Below are positions 8,432 through 16,609 of a DNA stretch of 40,451 bases, piece after piece. Each line of letters opens with the position of its first letter. The stretch's first letter is position 1. A model generated the notes under the pieces. The model ran no database searches, was not told the DNA's origin, and saw only the letters and a program-made list of their open reading frames with translations. Source of the stretch: an uncultured Clostridia bacterium. GTDB lineage: Bacteria; Bacillota; Clostridia; UBA1381. A program made the position numbers and the translations under genes. The stretch lies in the NCBI GenBank assembly GCA_934501535.1, contig CAKSUM010000024.1, forward strand, positions 1-40,451, written 5' to 3'.

Positions 8432-8912
8432 AATTTTTAAAAAATATGCGAATAATAAGAGCATGTATATAATAATTATAATTGGGATTGTTTTTATGCT
8501 GCTGTCCGGAACGGGAGCAAAGCATAATAACGATATAAAAGCACGCGGCTATGACGCATATTCCGATGAGGAACGGCTGTGCAGAATTTTGTCCGAAATC
8601 GACGGAGTGAGCAATGTATCGGTAATGGTAACATATTACGGGACTACAAGCTACGATGTCGCTTTTGAACAGAAGCAGGACAGCTCGCAGTCGGAAAGGG
8701 AAACAACCACGCGCCGTGAAAATTCGGCTATTACCTCCGGGGGAGAGCCTATGGTGAAAGGCGAAGTTTATCCCAAGGCAAAAGGCGTTGTGATTATTGC
8801 CTCGGGAGCGTCTGACGCACGGGTGAAAAAATCCATAACCGATGCGGCATGCGCGGCGCTCGAGATTGCGTCATGCAGAGTGTGCGTTTTAGAAGGAAAG
8901 GAAAGGAATTAA
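8391..8912 (+). CDS. spoIIIAG: Stage III sporulation protein AG
   Basis: Up to 173 residues: a short cytoplasmic tail, one membrane helix (MYIIIIIGIVFMLLSGTGA) and an extracytoplasmic domain with DEERLCRILSEIDGVSNVSVMVTY, the ring-building motif fold shared by SpoIIIAG and SpoIIIAH relatives. SpoIIIAG forms a large ring in the intermembrane space. The start is uncertain: ATG at 8391 and 8397 have no ribosome site, GTG at 8403 is weak, and a TTG at 8418 has AAGG six bases upstream. All overlap the end of spoIIIAF. Confidence 0.87.
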   Translation: MCMGVIRLNLTLNEIFKKYANNKSMYIIIIIGIVFMLLSGTGAKHNNDIKARGYDAYSDEERLCRILSEIDGVSNVSVMVTYYGTTSYDVAFEQKQDSSQSERETTTRRENSAITSGGEPMVKGEVYPKAKGVVIIASGASDARVKKSITDAACAALEIASCRVCVLEGKERN

Positions 8913-8914
8913 TT

Positions 8915-9556
8915 ATGATGGTACTTAAAAAGAAAGAAATTATTGCGGCGGCACTTGTTGTGCTGATTGGTGTTGCGGGGTATCTGAACTGGTCATATCA
9001 GGATACCGTGCGCGTCGCCGACGGCGGAAGCTACATTGAGGACGCAAAAAAACTGGGTGAGGCGGAGTATGTTTCAAGCGACAAAAAAGATGTAGCCGAC
9101 ACGGGCGCACAAAAAGAGGCGCAGTCGGAGGACAGGAAAGCACAGGCGGAGGAGAAAAAATCACAGTCCGGTAAAAATGGGGAAAATGCCGAAGAAACAG
9201 CCGCTTCGGGAGAATACTTTACAGAGGCGAAACTGGCAAAGGACAATTCGCGTTCAAAAGCGCTTGAAATTTTAAATCAAACCGCGACAAACGAAAGTTT
9301 TGAAGGCGATGTACGCAAACAGGCACAGAATAAAATCGTGTCCATAGCGGAGAACACCGAAAAGGAAACCATAATTGAAAATGTGGCAAAAGCTAAGGGA
9401 TACAAGGATATTTCGGTGTATATTGACGGCGAAAGTGTGGAAATAATAGTAAAAAAGAATAACTTTTCAAGCGAGGACGTAAAGACGATTAAGGAAATCG
9501 TAACATCGGAGCTTGATACCTCGGCTAAAAATATTAAAATTATTGAGGCAAAATAG
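8915..9556 (+). CDS. spoIIIAH: Stage III sporulation protein AH
   Basis: A 213-residue protein with one N-terminal membrane helix (IIAAALVVLIGVAGYLNW), a charged, low-complexity Glu/Lys/Gln-rich linker (about residues 60-100), and a C-terminal YscJ/FliF-like domain ending in VTSELDTSAKNIKIIEAK. In Bacillus SpoIIIAH binds forespore SpoIIQ to bridge the two membranes. Two consecutive ATG codons (8915, 8918) follow an AAAGGAA site. Last gene of the operon; its stop codon touches the promoter of the next gene. Confidence 0.93.
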   Translation: MMVLKKKEIIAAALVVLIGVAGYLNWSYQDTVRVADGGSYIEDAKKLGEAEYVSSDKKDVADTGAQKEAQSEDRKAQAEEKKSQSGKNGENAEETAASGEYFTEAKLAKDNSRSKALEILNQTATNESFEGDVRKQAQNKIVSIAENTEKETIIENVAKAKGYKDISVYIDGESVEIIVKKNNFSSEDVKTIKEIVTSELDTSAKNIKIIEAK

Positions 9557-9585
9557 TTGCAAAAGCTGTAAATGTTTGGTATAAT
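9557..9585 (+). promoter_or_regulatory. Promoter of the Asp23/Gls24 gene
   Basis: TTGCAA (9557-9562) and a perfect TATAAT (9580-9585) with a 17-base spacer. It starts right after the spoIIIAH stop, so the downstream gene can be expressed in growing cells independently of sporulation. Confidence 0.8.
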
Positions 9586-9632
9586 TAGCATAGGAAAATC
9601 ATTGCTTTAATGCAGAAAGGAATGTAAGCGAC

Positions 9633-10109
9633 ATGGAAGAAAATAAAAATATCATAGACGAAATTACTTTGGAGAAGGATACGGGCAAGGTTAATATTTC
9701 CGATGAGGTTGTTGCGTCGATTGCCGGAATTGCGGCGAACGAAATAGACGGCGTAAGCGGAATGGCAGGCAGCTTTGCCGGCGGAATTGCAGAAATGCTG
9801 GGCGCGAAAAAAAATCCCCAGAAAGGCGTAAAAATTGACATTAAGCCGGAGGGTGCGGTGATTGACCTGTTCATCATTGTGGAATTCGGCAAGCGTATTC
9901 CCGAGCTTGCGTGGAGTATTCAGGAAAATGTTAAAAACAGCGTTGAAACCATGACGGGCATTGATGTGCTGAAAGTAAATGTGCATATCGAGGGAATAAG
10001 CTTTGAAAAGCCTGCCGAACCTCCAAAGACAGAGGAAACGGAAAGGGTTATCGATGTGCCGGAGAATATTGACGAGGACCCGGCGGACGAGATACAGTTT
10101 GACGAATAA
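9633..10109 (+). CDS. Asp23/Gls24 family envelope stress protein
   Basis: A 158-residue soluble protein with the family core: GKVNISDEVVASIAGIAANE, then VSGMAGSFAGGIAEMLG and a beta strand VIDLFIIVEFGKRIPELAW, followed by NVKNSVETMTGIDVLKVNVH. Family members associate with the inner face of the membrane and affect envelope homeostasis. The C-terminal 30 residues are acidic and Pro-rich, a variable tail. In Clostridia such a gene commonly sits next to spoIIIAH, as here. It has its own promoter and terminator. Confidence 0.9.
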   Translation: MEENKNIIDEITLEKDTGKVNISDEVVASIAGIAANEIDGVSGMAGSFAGGIAEMLGAKKNPQKGVKIDIKPEGAVIDLFIIVEFGKRIPELAWSIQENVKNSVETMTGIDVLKVNVHIEGISFEKPAEPPKTEETERVIDVPENIDEDPADEIQFDE

Positions 10110-10152
10110 AAATAATACGGCAACAACATTCGGTGCTGCCGTATTATTTTTT
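10109..10152 (+). terminator. Intrinsic terminator of the Asp23 gene
   Basis: Stem AATAATACGGCA (10111-10122) / TGCCGTATTATT (10137-10148) with a 14-base loop, followed by TTTTT. The minus-strand gene at 10155 ends right beside it, so it may serve both directions. Confidence 0.88.
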
Positions 10153-10154
10153 TG

Positions 10155-10892
10155 TTAAAATTTTTGCCCGGTCAAAGCCTCAAAGGACGCTTTGACTGCA
10201 TTTTCCGAAATATCGCATGTGAGCCGGTAAAACGGAACAAGCTTTAAAAGCTTGTCGATATTTTCAAGAGTCTGACCGGTGCTTTGCGTATTTTTGGGGA
10301 GGTAGACCTGATGCATAACGTTTCTCAGAGCCTCCTGAGGGGTCTGACGTATGCACAGATTATCCGTTCCGCGATTTATTATACATGCGCCGGCGAGCGG
10401 CATAATCACGTTTTTGTGCCAGTTTTCCTTGCCTGCCCACGGGGTCGAGCATACGGATACACCGTCATCGTTAATGCGCAGAATGGGCTTGTCGCCGTTA
10501 ATGATGTCAACACGCTTGCCGAGAAATTTGCGCCACAGACAGATATGCGTTGTTTTTCCGGTGCCGCTCGGTGCGGTGAACAGGTAGCCCTTTCCGTCGA
10601 ATGATATTGCCGCTCCGTGGAAAACGAAACAGCCGAATTTCGGCAGCTGTTCCGCTATTGAACGGTAGAGCGCGAGCGTTTCGGTGTATTCCTCCGTTAC
10701 ATCTTCTTGGATTTCCTCTTTGACGCGGCACATTTCCTCCTGAACGCGCTCGGGTGTTACCGATGCAACTATATCTGCCATTTTTTCGGGATTGTCTATG
10801 ATATAATCACGGCAAAAATTCTCGACATATTCAAATCTCGTGTTCATCTCTATTGTGAGGCCCGCCAGCCCCATGTAAAATTTTCGCTGCAT
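10155..10892 (-). CDS. HPr-kinase/PEPCK-like P-loop ATPase
   Basis: A 245-residue protein whose C-terminal half carries APSGTGKTTH (Walker A, about residues 107-116), INGDKPIL (about 131-138, the acidic metal/nucleotide position) and TPWAGKENWH (about 155-164). This set is typical of small stand-alone relatives of the HprK/phosphoenolpyruvate carboxykinase fold, some found near PqqD-like peptide systems. It is far from canonical HprK, which has an N-terminal HPr-binding domain and a longer C-terminal catalytic loop region. The N-terminal 85 residues are acidic and helical and I do not recognise them. GAGG sits seven bases before the ATG. It is 10 bases downstream of mtaB, so they are probably cotranscribed. 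Function is unknown; a kinase acting on the nearby HPr-like protein is only a guess. Confidence 0.7.
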   Translation of the reverse strand: MQRKFYMGLAGLTIEMNTRFEYVENFCRDYIIDNPEKMADIVASVTPERVQEEMCRVKEEIQEDVTEEYTETLALYRSIAEQLPKFGCFVFHGAAISFDGKGYLFTAPSGTGKTTHICLWRKFLGKRVDIINGDKPILRINDDGVSVCSTPWAGKENWHKNVIMPLAGACIINRGTDNLCIRQTPQEALRNVMHQVYLPKNTQSTGQTLENIDKLLKLVPFYRLTCDISENAVKASFEALTGQKF

Positions 10893-10902
10893 AAATTTCC
10901 TC

Positions 10903-12195
10903 CTATATCAATTCTCCGATAAATGAATCGTTTTTTGTTTTTACAAGGCGAACGCTGCGGTATTCGCCGGATAAATCCTCGTCTGTTTTGACAAGCACAT
11001 TTTGATAATTCGCTGTTTTGCCTTCAAAACAGCCGTCTCCGACAGGCTGCTCAAAAAGAACTTCGGCGGTGCTGCCTACAAATCTCTGCATAAATTCGTG
11101 CTTTGATTTTTCACAGATTTCGCTTATAATTTTGCTGCGGTGCTCCTTTACGGCAGGGTCAACCTGATTGGGGAAATGCGCTGCCGGAGTGCCCTCCCTT
11201 ACCGAATACTGAAATATATGCGCGCCGGAAAAAGATACTTTTTCCGCAAAACGGCAGGTTTCATCAAATTCCGCGTCGGTTTCGCCGGCAAAGCCGACCA
11301 TAATATCGGTAGTGATTGCGGCGTCGGGAAAATGTCTGCGCAGTCCCTCGACAATTTTATAATACTGCGCCGTTGTATATTTGCGGTTCATGCGCCGTAG
11401 GGTTTCGTCGCAGCCGCTTTGAAGTGACAAATGAAAATGATGGCAAAGCTTGTCGCAATCTTTAATTTTGTCAATAAATTCCTCGTTGAGGGTCATAGGC
11501 TCAATCGAGCTCAGACGAATACGCTTTATGCCGTCGATTGCATTGGCGGCGATTAGCAGGTCGGCAAGGCCCTTATCCTTTTTATCAAGCCCATACGAGG
11601 CGATATGTATGCCGACATATGTGATTTCGGTAAATCCGTGCTTTGCCAGACGCTCCGTTTCAGATATGACGCTGTCGAAATCGCGGCTGCGTATCGGTCC
11701 GCGCGCGTATGGAATGATGCAGTAGGAGCAGAATTGATTGCAACCCTCCTGAACCTTGATATAGGCGCGGGTGCGGTCACGGTAATCTGTTACCGAAAGA
11801 TTATCAAAGCTGTGCGTGTGCATAATATCGCTGACGCAGCTTTGCTGTACGGCGCCCGTGTGTTTTTCGTAAAGTCCGACGATGTCGGCGCGGTCTTGCG
11901 TGCCAAGCACCAGATTTACACCGTCAATTTTCAAAATTTCGCCCGGGCTTGTCTGCGCGTAGCAGCCGGTGACAATCACAAAGGCGTTGGGATTTGTCTT
12001 TTTTGCACGGCGGATTATCTGCCGCGATTTACGGTCGCTCATGCCGGTTACCGTGCAGGTGTTGATTATATATATGTCGGCGAAACCGTCATAATCGCAG
12101 ATTTCGTAGCCGCTTTTTTTGAATAATTCGCTCATTGCTTCCGTTTCGTATTGGTTTACTTTGCAGCCGAGCGTGTAAAATGCAACTTTTTTCAT
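10903..12195 (-). CDS. mtaB: tRNA t6A37 methylthiotransferase MtaB
   Basis: A 430-residue radical-SAM enzyme that adds a methylthio group to N6-threonylcarbamoyladenosine at position 37 of ANN-decoding tRNAs, giving ms2t6A. The N-terminal MTTase domain holds cluster cysteines C11 (TLGCKVNQYE), C47 (NTCTVT) and C78 (TGCYAQ). The radical-SAM triad is C152/C156/C159 in EGCNQFCSYCIIPYARG. A TRAM domain closes the C-terminus. The TLGCKVN start and this length fit MtaB better than MiaB or RimO. The ATG at 12195 follows AAAGAGG; an upstream in-frame extension of 15 codons lacks support. Transcribed from the minus-strand promoter at 12247-12275. Confidence 0.93.
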   Translation of the reverse strand: MKKVAFYTLGCKVNQYETEAMSELFKKSGYEICDYDGFADIYIINTCTVTGMSDRKSRQIIRRAKKTNPNAFVIVTGCYAQTSPGEILKIDGVNLVLGTQDRADIVGLYEKHTGAVQQSCVSDIMHTHSFDNLSVTDYRDRTRAYIKVQEGCNQFCSYCIIPYARGPIRSRDFDSVISETERLAKHGFTEITYVGIHIASYGLDKKDKGLADLLIAANAIDGIKRIRLSSIEPMTLNEEFIDKIKDCDKLCHHFHLSLQSGCDETLRRMNRKYTTAQYYKIVEGLRRHFPDAAITTDIMVGFAGETDAEFDETCRFAEKVSFSGAHIFQYSVREGTPAAHFPNQVDPAVKEHRSKIISEICEKSKHEFMQRFVGSTAEVLFEQPVGDGCFEGKTANYQNVLVKTDEDLSGEYRSVRLVKTKNDSFIGELI

Positions 12196-12246
12196 TTTTA
12201 CCTCTTTATACCGCGTATATGAATACTGTGTAAAACTCATATTACT

Positions 12247-12275
12247 ATTATATAAAATTTTTACAAAAAGTGCAA
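12247..12275 (-). promoter_or_regulatory. Promoter of mtaB
   Basis: On the minus strand TTGCAC (12270-12275) and TATAAT (12247-12252) with a 17-base spacer. Its -35 box is only eight bases from the -35 box of the divergent HPr-like gene promoter, so the two RNA polymerase sites would compete or be co-regulated. Confidence 0.75.
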
Positions 12276-12282
12276 TACCCTA

Positions 12283-12311
12283 TTGACTAAATCTGAAAAA
12301 AGTTGTATTAT
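12283..12311 (+). promoter_or_regulatory. Promoter of the HPr-like gene
   Basis: TTGACT (12283-12288) and TATTAT (12306-12311) with a 17-base spacer, 38 bases ahead of the start codon. Confidence 0.75.
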
Positions 12312-12349
12312 ATAAATACAGAATAATGCAAATAACGGAGGTATGGATT

Positions 12350-12583
12350 ATGAAAACTTTTAATCTTCTTTTAAGTTCAATCAATGACGTTAAGGATTTT
12401 GTCAACGCTGTATCAAAATATGACTTTGATGTAGATTTGACATCCGGCAGATATGTTGTTGATGCAAAATCAATTATGGGAATTTTCAGCCTGGATTTGT
12501 CAAAGCCGATAAAGGTTGAGGTTCACAGCGATGACTGCGAACAGTTTTTGAACGATGTAGCAAGATTCAGAACCGATGACTGA
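12350..12583 (+). CDS. HPr-family protein lacking the active-site histidine
   Basis: A 77-residue protein of the HPr fold. The segment RYVVDAKSIMGIFSLDLSKP (about residues 34-53) matches the HPr regulatory-serine region (KSIMGVMSL), with Ser41 in the position of HPr Ser46. The region that in HPr holds the phosphocarrier histidine (GLHARP) is instead SSINDVKDFVNAV, with no histidine. It therefore cannot pass phosphate in the sugar phosphotransferase chain, but might be a regulatory protein like Crh. GGAGGT lies seven bases before the ATG at 12350. It has its own promoter and terminator, and an HprK-like gene lies about 1.5 kb away on the other strand. Confidence 0.85.
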   Translation: MKTFNLLLSSINDVKDFVNAVSKYDFDVDLTSGRYVVDAKSIMGIFSLDLSKPIKVEVHSDDCEQFLNDVARFRTDD

Positions 12584-12588
12584 GAGAT

Positions 12589-12620
12589 TATCGGCAGGCT
12601 TTCGGGTCTGCCGATTTTTT
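12589..12620 (+). terminator. Intrinsic terminator of the HPr-like gene
   Basis: Stem ATCGGCAG (12590-12597) / CTGCCGAT (12608-12615) followed by TTTTTT. Confidence 0.85.
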
Positions 12621-12636
12621 ATATGGGAGGAATACT

Positions 12637-12966
12637 ATGATTATAGATTTTAACAGCATGAACTTTGAAAAAAAGACGGAATTTCTGGGCGGAAAAAAAG
12701 ACTTTTTCGTGCGCAGCCACAATGACGGAATGAATAATATAATGAGCGACAGACTGGAACCGGGCGCGTCGATAGGCTATCATAAGCACGAAACCGGCAG
12801 CGAGATTATTTATATAATCAAGGGCAGGGGAAAAGTGCTGTATGACAACAATGAAGAACGTGTTGAAGAGGGACAGTGTCATTACTGCCCGAAAGGACAT
12901 TTTCACAGCCTCATTAATGATTCCGACAGTGACTTGTATTTCTTTGCCGTAGTTGCCAATCAGTAG
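12637..12966 (+). CDS. Single-domain cupin protein
   Basis: A 109-residue protein forming one small beta-barrel. Cupin motif 1 is clear (GASIGYHKHETGSEIIYIIKGRG, given here as two parts: GASIGYHKH and ETGSEIIYIIKGRG), with His-x-His and Glu as metal ligands. Motif 2 is CPKGHFHSLIN. Its ligand and reaction cannot be told from sequence; such proteins are often sugar or small-molecule binding, isomerases or regulators. GGGAGG precedes the ATG. It begins 54 bases after the HPr-like stop, beyond that gene's terminator, so its expression may depend on partial read-through. Confidence 0.88.
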   Translation: MIIDFNSMNFEKKTEFLGGKKDFFVRSHNDGMNNIMSDRLEPGASIGYHKHETGSEIIYIIKGRGKVLYDNNEERVEEGQCHYCPKGHFHSLINDSDSDLYFFAVVANQ

Positions 12967-13002
12967 GCGGCGGAGAATATCTGTCTGCGCGGAGCATCGC
13001 AT

Positions 13003-13056
13003 TAAAAAACCGGGGATATTGCCTGAAAAAAGACAATTTCTCCGGTATTTTTTTTC
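13003..13056. terminator. Bidirectional terminator between cupin gene and gyrB
   Basis: An imperfect long stem ACCGGGGATATTG / CAATTTCTCCGGT (13009-13021 with 13034-13046). It is followed by eight T on the plus strand (13048 onward) and by TTTTTT on the minus strand. Confidence 0.8.
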
Positions 13057-13057
13057 T

Positions 13058-14977
13058 TTAAATGTCAAGGTTAGATACGTATTTTGCGTGTTTTTCGATA
13101 AACTCACGGCGCGGTTCAACCTTATCGCCCATCAGTACGGTGAAGGTCTGGTCGGCTGCAATAGCGTCCTCAAGATCAACGCGGAGCATGGTTCTTGTTT
13201 CGGGATTCATTGTTGTTTCCCAAAGCTCGGGAGGATCCATTTCACCGAGACCCTTGTAACGCTGAACCTTTGCGCCGCTGCCCATTTCGGCAAGGAGTGC
13301 GGTGCGCTCTTCGTCGGTGTATGCAAATTTCTCGACAAGATTGTTGTTCTTGCCCTTGAACACCTTGTAAAGCGGCGGCTGAGCCAGATATACATTTCCG
13401 TTTTCAATCAGCGGCCGCATGTATCTGAAGAAGAATGTAAGCAGCAGTGTTCTGATGTGCGAACCGTCGACATCGGCATCGGCCATGATTATTATTTTTC
13501 CGTATTTCAGCTTGGTAATGTCAAATTCCTCGCCTATGCCGGCGCCGAGAGCCTGAATTATCGGCAAAAGCTTTTCGTTTGAATAAACCTTGTCAATGCG
13601 CGACTTTTCGACGTTGAGCATTTTTCCCCAAAGCGGCAAAATTGCCTGGAAACGTCTGTTTCTGCCCTGTTTTGCCGAGCCGCCCGCGGAATCTCCCTCG
13701 ACGATGTAGATTTCTGCGTAATCGGCGCCCTCGTCGGTGCACTTCGCAAGCTTTCCGAGTAATGAGGCGTTGTTTGCCTGTGCGTTTTTACGCGTTGCCT
13801 CGCGTGCCTTGCGCGCAGCTTCTCTTGCGCGGCTTGCGGTAAGCGTTTTTTCTATTATCGCTTTGGCTATTCTCGGATTTTCCTCCAGGAATGCCGCAAG
13901 TTTATCATTCAGTGCGTTTTCGACAAGCGTTCTTGCCTCGGAATTGCCGAGCTTGGTTTTTGTCTGTCCCTCAAACTGCGGCTCGGACACTTTTACGCTG
14001 ATAATTGCGGTAAGTCCCTCACGCGTATCTTCGCCGGAAAGGTTTGATTCCTTGTCCTTTAAGAGGTTGTTTTTGCGTGCATAATCATTTATAACTCGTG
14101 TTAAACCCGACTTAAAACCTGTTTCGTGTGTTCCGCCGTCCATAGTGTGAATGTTGTTTGCAAAGCTCAGAACCGTTTCGCTGTAGGAGTCGGTGTACTG
14201 CATTGCCACTTCTACCATCATGTCATTCCGTGACGCCTCAAAATATATAATATCATCATGCAGAGGGTCTTTATTTTTATTGATGTACTGAACAAATTCT
14301 TTTATACCGCCCTCGGCATAGAGGGTAACGCTTGCAGGTTCCGCCTCACGCTTGTCGGTAAAGATTATTTTTATTCCCTTGTTCAGGAAAGCCTGTTCGC
14401 GCAGACGTTTTAAAAGCACGTCATAATCGAAAACAAGCGTTTCAAAAATCTCGCCGTCCGGCTTAAAAGTTATTTTCGTGCCGGTTTTGTCGGTATCGCC
14501 GATAACCTTCAGTTCACATGTCGGCTTTCCGCGCTGATAGCTTTGATAGTAAATATGTGTTCCGTCGGCTATTTCAACCTCCAGCTTTTCGGAAAGGGCG
14601 TTTACTACAGACGAGCCGACGCCGTGCAGACCGCCGGAAACCTTGTATCCACCGCCGCCGAACTTACCGCCGGCATGAAGAATTGTAAGTACCACCTGAA
14701 CCGTCGGTATGCCCTCCTGGGGGTGAATGCCTACAGGAATACCGCGGCCGTTATCGGTTACGGTTACGGAATTATCGGGGTTAATATCGACCTTTATCTC
14801 GGTACAATAGCCTGCCAGCGCCTCGTCTATGGAGTTGTCCACAATTTCGTACACAAGATGATGCAGTCCTGCCGCCGATGTTGAGCCGATATACATGCCG
14901 GGGCGCTTTCTTACCGCTTCAAGCCCCTCGAGAACCTGTATTTGACTCGCGTCATATTTTGTTTCAATCTTTTCCAT
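13058..14977 (-). CDS. gyrB: DNA gyrase subunit B
   Basis: A 639-residue type IIA topoisomerase subunit. The GHKL ATPase domain has EIVDNSIDEALAG and GGLHGVGSSVVNALS; the TOPRIM domain has EGDSAGGSAKQGR and DADVDGSHIRTLLLTFFF; the tail ends QRYKGLGEMDPPELWETTM. Placement after recF and remB, and the length, point to gyrB and not parE. GGAG precedes the ATG. gyrA is not in the window: gyrB is the last gene of its run and meets a terminator. Confidence 0.95.
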   Translation of the reverse strand: MEKIETKYDASQIQVLEGLEAVRKRPGMYIGSTSAAGLHHLVYEIVDNSIDEALAGYCTEIKVDINPDNSVTVTDNGRGIPVGIHPQEGIPTVQVVLTILHAGGKFGGGGYKVSGGLHGVGSSVVNALSEKLEVEIADGTHIYYQSYQRGKPTCELKVIGDTDKTGTKITFKPDGEIFETLVFDYDVLLKRLREQAFLNKGIKIIFTDKREAEPASVTLYAEGGIKEFVQYINKNKDPLHDDIIYFEASRNDMMVEVAMQYTDSYSETVLSFANNIHTMDGGTHETGFKSGLTRVINDYARKNNLLKDKESNLSGEDTREGLTAIISVKVSEPQFEGQTKTKLGNSEARTLVENALNDKLAAFLEENPRIAKAIIEKTLTASRAREAARKAREATRKNAQANNASLLGKLAKCTDEGADYAEIYIVEGDSAGGSAKQGRNRRFQAILPLWGKMLNVEKSRIDKVYSNEKLLPIIQALGAGIGEEFDITKLKYGKIIIMADADVDGSHIRTLLLTFFFRYMRPLIENGNVYLAQPPLYKVFKGKNNNLVEKFAYTDEERTALLAEMGSGAKVQRYKGLGEMDPPELWETTMNPETRTMLRVDLEDAIAADQTFTVLMGDKVEPRREFIEKHAKYVSNLDI

Positions 14978-14991
14978 GTTTTATCTCCTGC

Positions 14992-15255
14992 CTATATAAA
15001 AATATTTTCTGATTTTGACCGTTTTAACAGCGTGCGCGACGCCAGTGACGATATATATACAAAGGTTTTGCCGTTTCGGTTTACGATGATGAATGATTTC
15101 GGCAAATCCTCGGTCACGTCTATAACGGTGCCGTCTTTCTGCGCCGCTGCAAGAAAGCTGCGCGTTTGATAGGAAACAGTTGTGTTATCCATATCAAATA
15201 TGCCGGTTATATCGCTGAGTGCGACGGCAACCTCGTTGCCCAAATGAATATACAT
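14992..15255 (-). CDS. remB: RemB (YaaB) extracellular-matrix regulator, DUF370 family
   Basis: An 87-residue protein beginning MYIHLGNEVAVALSDITGIF, with DLPKSFIIVNRNGKTFVYIS later, which is the pattern of the YaaB/RemB proteins always found between recF and gyrB in Firmicutes. The related RemA acts as a DNA-binding regulator of biofilm genes; RemB's role is less clear. It starts 15 bases after the recF stop, with AGGAGGT overlapping the recF end. Confidence 0.9.
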   Translation of the reverse strand: MYIHLGNEVAVALSDITGIFDMDNTTVSYQTRSFLAAAQKDGTVIDVTEDLPKSFIIVNRNGKTFVYISSLASRTLLKRSKSENIFI

Positions 15256-15270
15256 GAAAGGCTGTACCTC

Positions 15271-16356
15271 CTAAATTATTATTTTCCCGGCGCGGACTTC
15301 AAATACGCGTGCCGAACCCGAGGAGCCGGCAGCGTCGGCGTCGGTGCAGGTCAGAATAACCTGTTTGTCCCTGATTTTTTCGGAAAGGTACTGTCTGCGC
15401 GAAAAATCAAGCTCGCTCATGATATCGTCCAAAAGAAGTACGGGGTATTCGTTTCTCAGCTCGTTTATACTCTCCATCTGCGCAAGTTTCATGCTGAGTA
15501 TGACGGTGCGCTGCTGCCCCTGCGACGCATAGGTTTTTACCTCGCGGTCATTGATGAAAAACCGCAGGTCATCGCGCTGAATACCGTACAGACTTGAGCC
15601 GTTTTCTATTTCTCTTGCCGCGCTTGCTTCAAGCTTGGCATAAAACGCTTCTTTATTTATTATATCACATTCTATGCTCGGTGTATATAGCAAATTGAAA
15701 TTTTCTCCGCTTATTTCTGCATGAATTTTGCCTGCATAGCCGTTCAGGCGCTGTGTGAAATCCTGTCTGTACTGCATTATCCGGTTTCCGTCATCTGCAA
15801 TCTGTTCGTTCCAGACCGACAGCATCGGGTCGGAGGTTTTTCCGGAGAATTTCATTTTTTTCAGCAGACTGTTTTTCTGCGCAAGATTTTTGTGATAGGA
15901 AATCAGGCATTTCAGATACAGCGGATAAAGCTGGCTTATTGCCTCGTCCAGAAATCTGCGGCGCAGCTGCGGTGCGCCCTTTACTATTTCCAAATCCTCC
16001 GGCGAGAACATGACGGCGTTCAGATAGCGCATGAGCATGGATAGCTTTGTTATCGGAACATTGTTTATTTTGACCGACTTTTTGCCGGATTTGGTCAGCT
16101 GCATCACAGCGCGGTAGTCGCGGTTTTTGTCGGAAAATTCAAGGCAAAGCTTCATAAAATCGCTGCCGAACCGAATCATTTCGGTGTCGGATTTCGTGCG
16201 GTGGCTTTTCCCGTGAGAAAACAGGCAGATTGCCTCAAGCATGTTCGTTTTTCCCTGTGCGTTGTTTCCGAACAAGATATTCGTGTTTTCGTCAAAAGTA
16301 ACGGATTCGCGTTCATAGTTGCGGAAATTATGAAGTGCAAGGCTTTTAATTTTCAT
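15271..16356 (-). CDS. recF: DNA replication/repair protein RecF
   Basis: A 361-residue SMC-like ATPase that binds gapped DNA and helps RecR/RecO load RecA. Walker A is GNNAQGKT (residues 30-37), the signature-like motif is ASQGQQRTVILSMKLAQ (around residue 295), and Walker B is PVLLLDDIMSELD. Start codon directly follows the yaaA stop with no gap and only a weak ribosome site, which implies coupling. Confidence 0.95.
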   Translation of the reverse strand: MKIKSLALHNFRNYERESVTFDENTNILFGNNAQGKTNMLEAICLFSHGKSHRTKSDTEMIRFGSDFMKLCLEFSDKNRDYRAVMQLTKSGKKSVKINNVPITKLSMLMRYLNAVMFSPEDLEIVKGAPQLRRRFLDEAISQLYPLYLKCLISYHKNLAQKNSLLKKMKFSGKTSDPMLSVWNEQIADDGNRIMQYRQDFTQRLNGYAGKIHAEISGENFNLLYTPSIECDIINKEAFYAKLEASAAREIENGSSLYGIQRDDLRFFINDREVKTYASQGQQRTVILSMKLAQMESINELRNEYPVLLLDDIMSELDFSRRQYLSEKIRDKQVILTCTDADAAGSSGSARVFEVRAGKIII

Positions 16357-16587
16357 CTATATCACCGTAATTTCAAAGCCTTCGTCTTCAAAATCGGCAA
16401 AAACAACATCGCCGCCGCGGATTTTTTTTCCGCGCATGAGGCAGGGTTCGCCGTTGACGGAGATGATACCGTCCGCAATCATTTCTTTTGCTATGGCGCC
16501 CGTATCGGCAATCTGTGCAAATTTAAGCAGCTGATCAAGCTTTATATATTCGGTTGTGATGCTGATTTCAAGCTTTTGTATTTCCAT
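16357..16587 (-). CDS. yaaA: S4-domain RNA-binding protein YaaA
   Basis: A 76-residue S4 RNA-binding domain (IKLDQLLKFAQIADTGAIAK, then GIISVNGEPCLMRGKKIRGG). The small S4 protein just before recF is a fixed neighbour in Firmicutes. Its molecular target is not established. Stop codon abuts the recF ATG. Confidence 0.92.
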   Translation of the reverse strand: MEIQKLEISITTEYIKLDQLLKFAQIADTGAIAKEMIADGIISVNGEPCLMRGKKIRGGDVVFADFEDEGFEITVI

Positions 16588-16609
16588 TGGTTCAGATAAC
16601 TCCTTAGTT

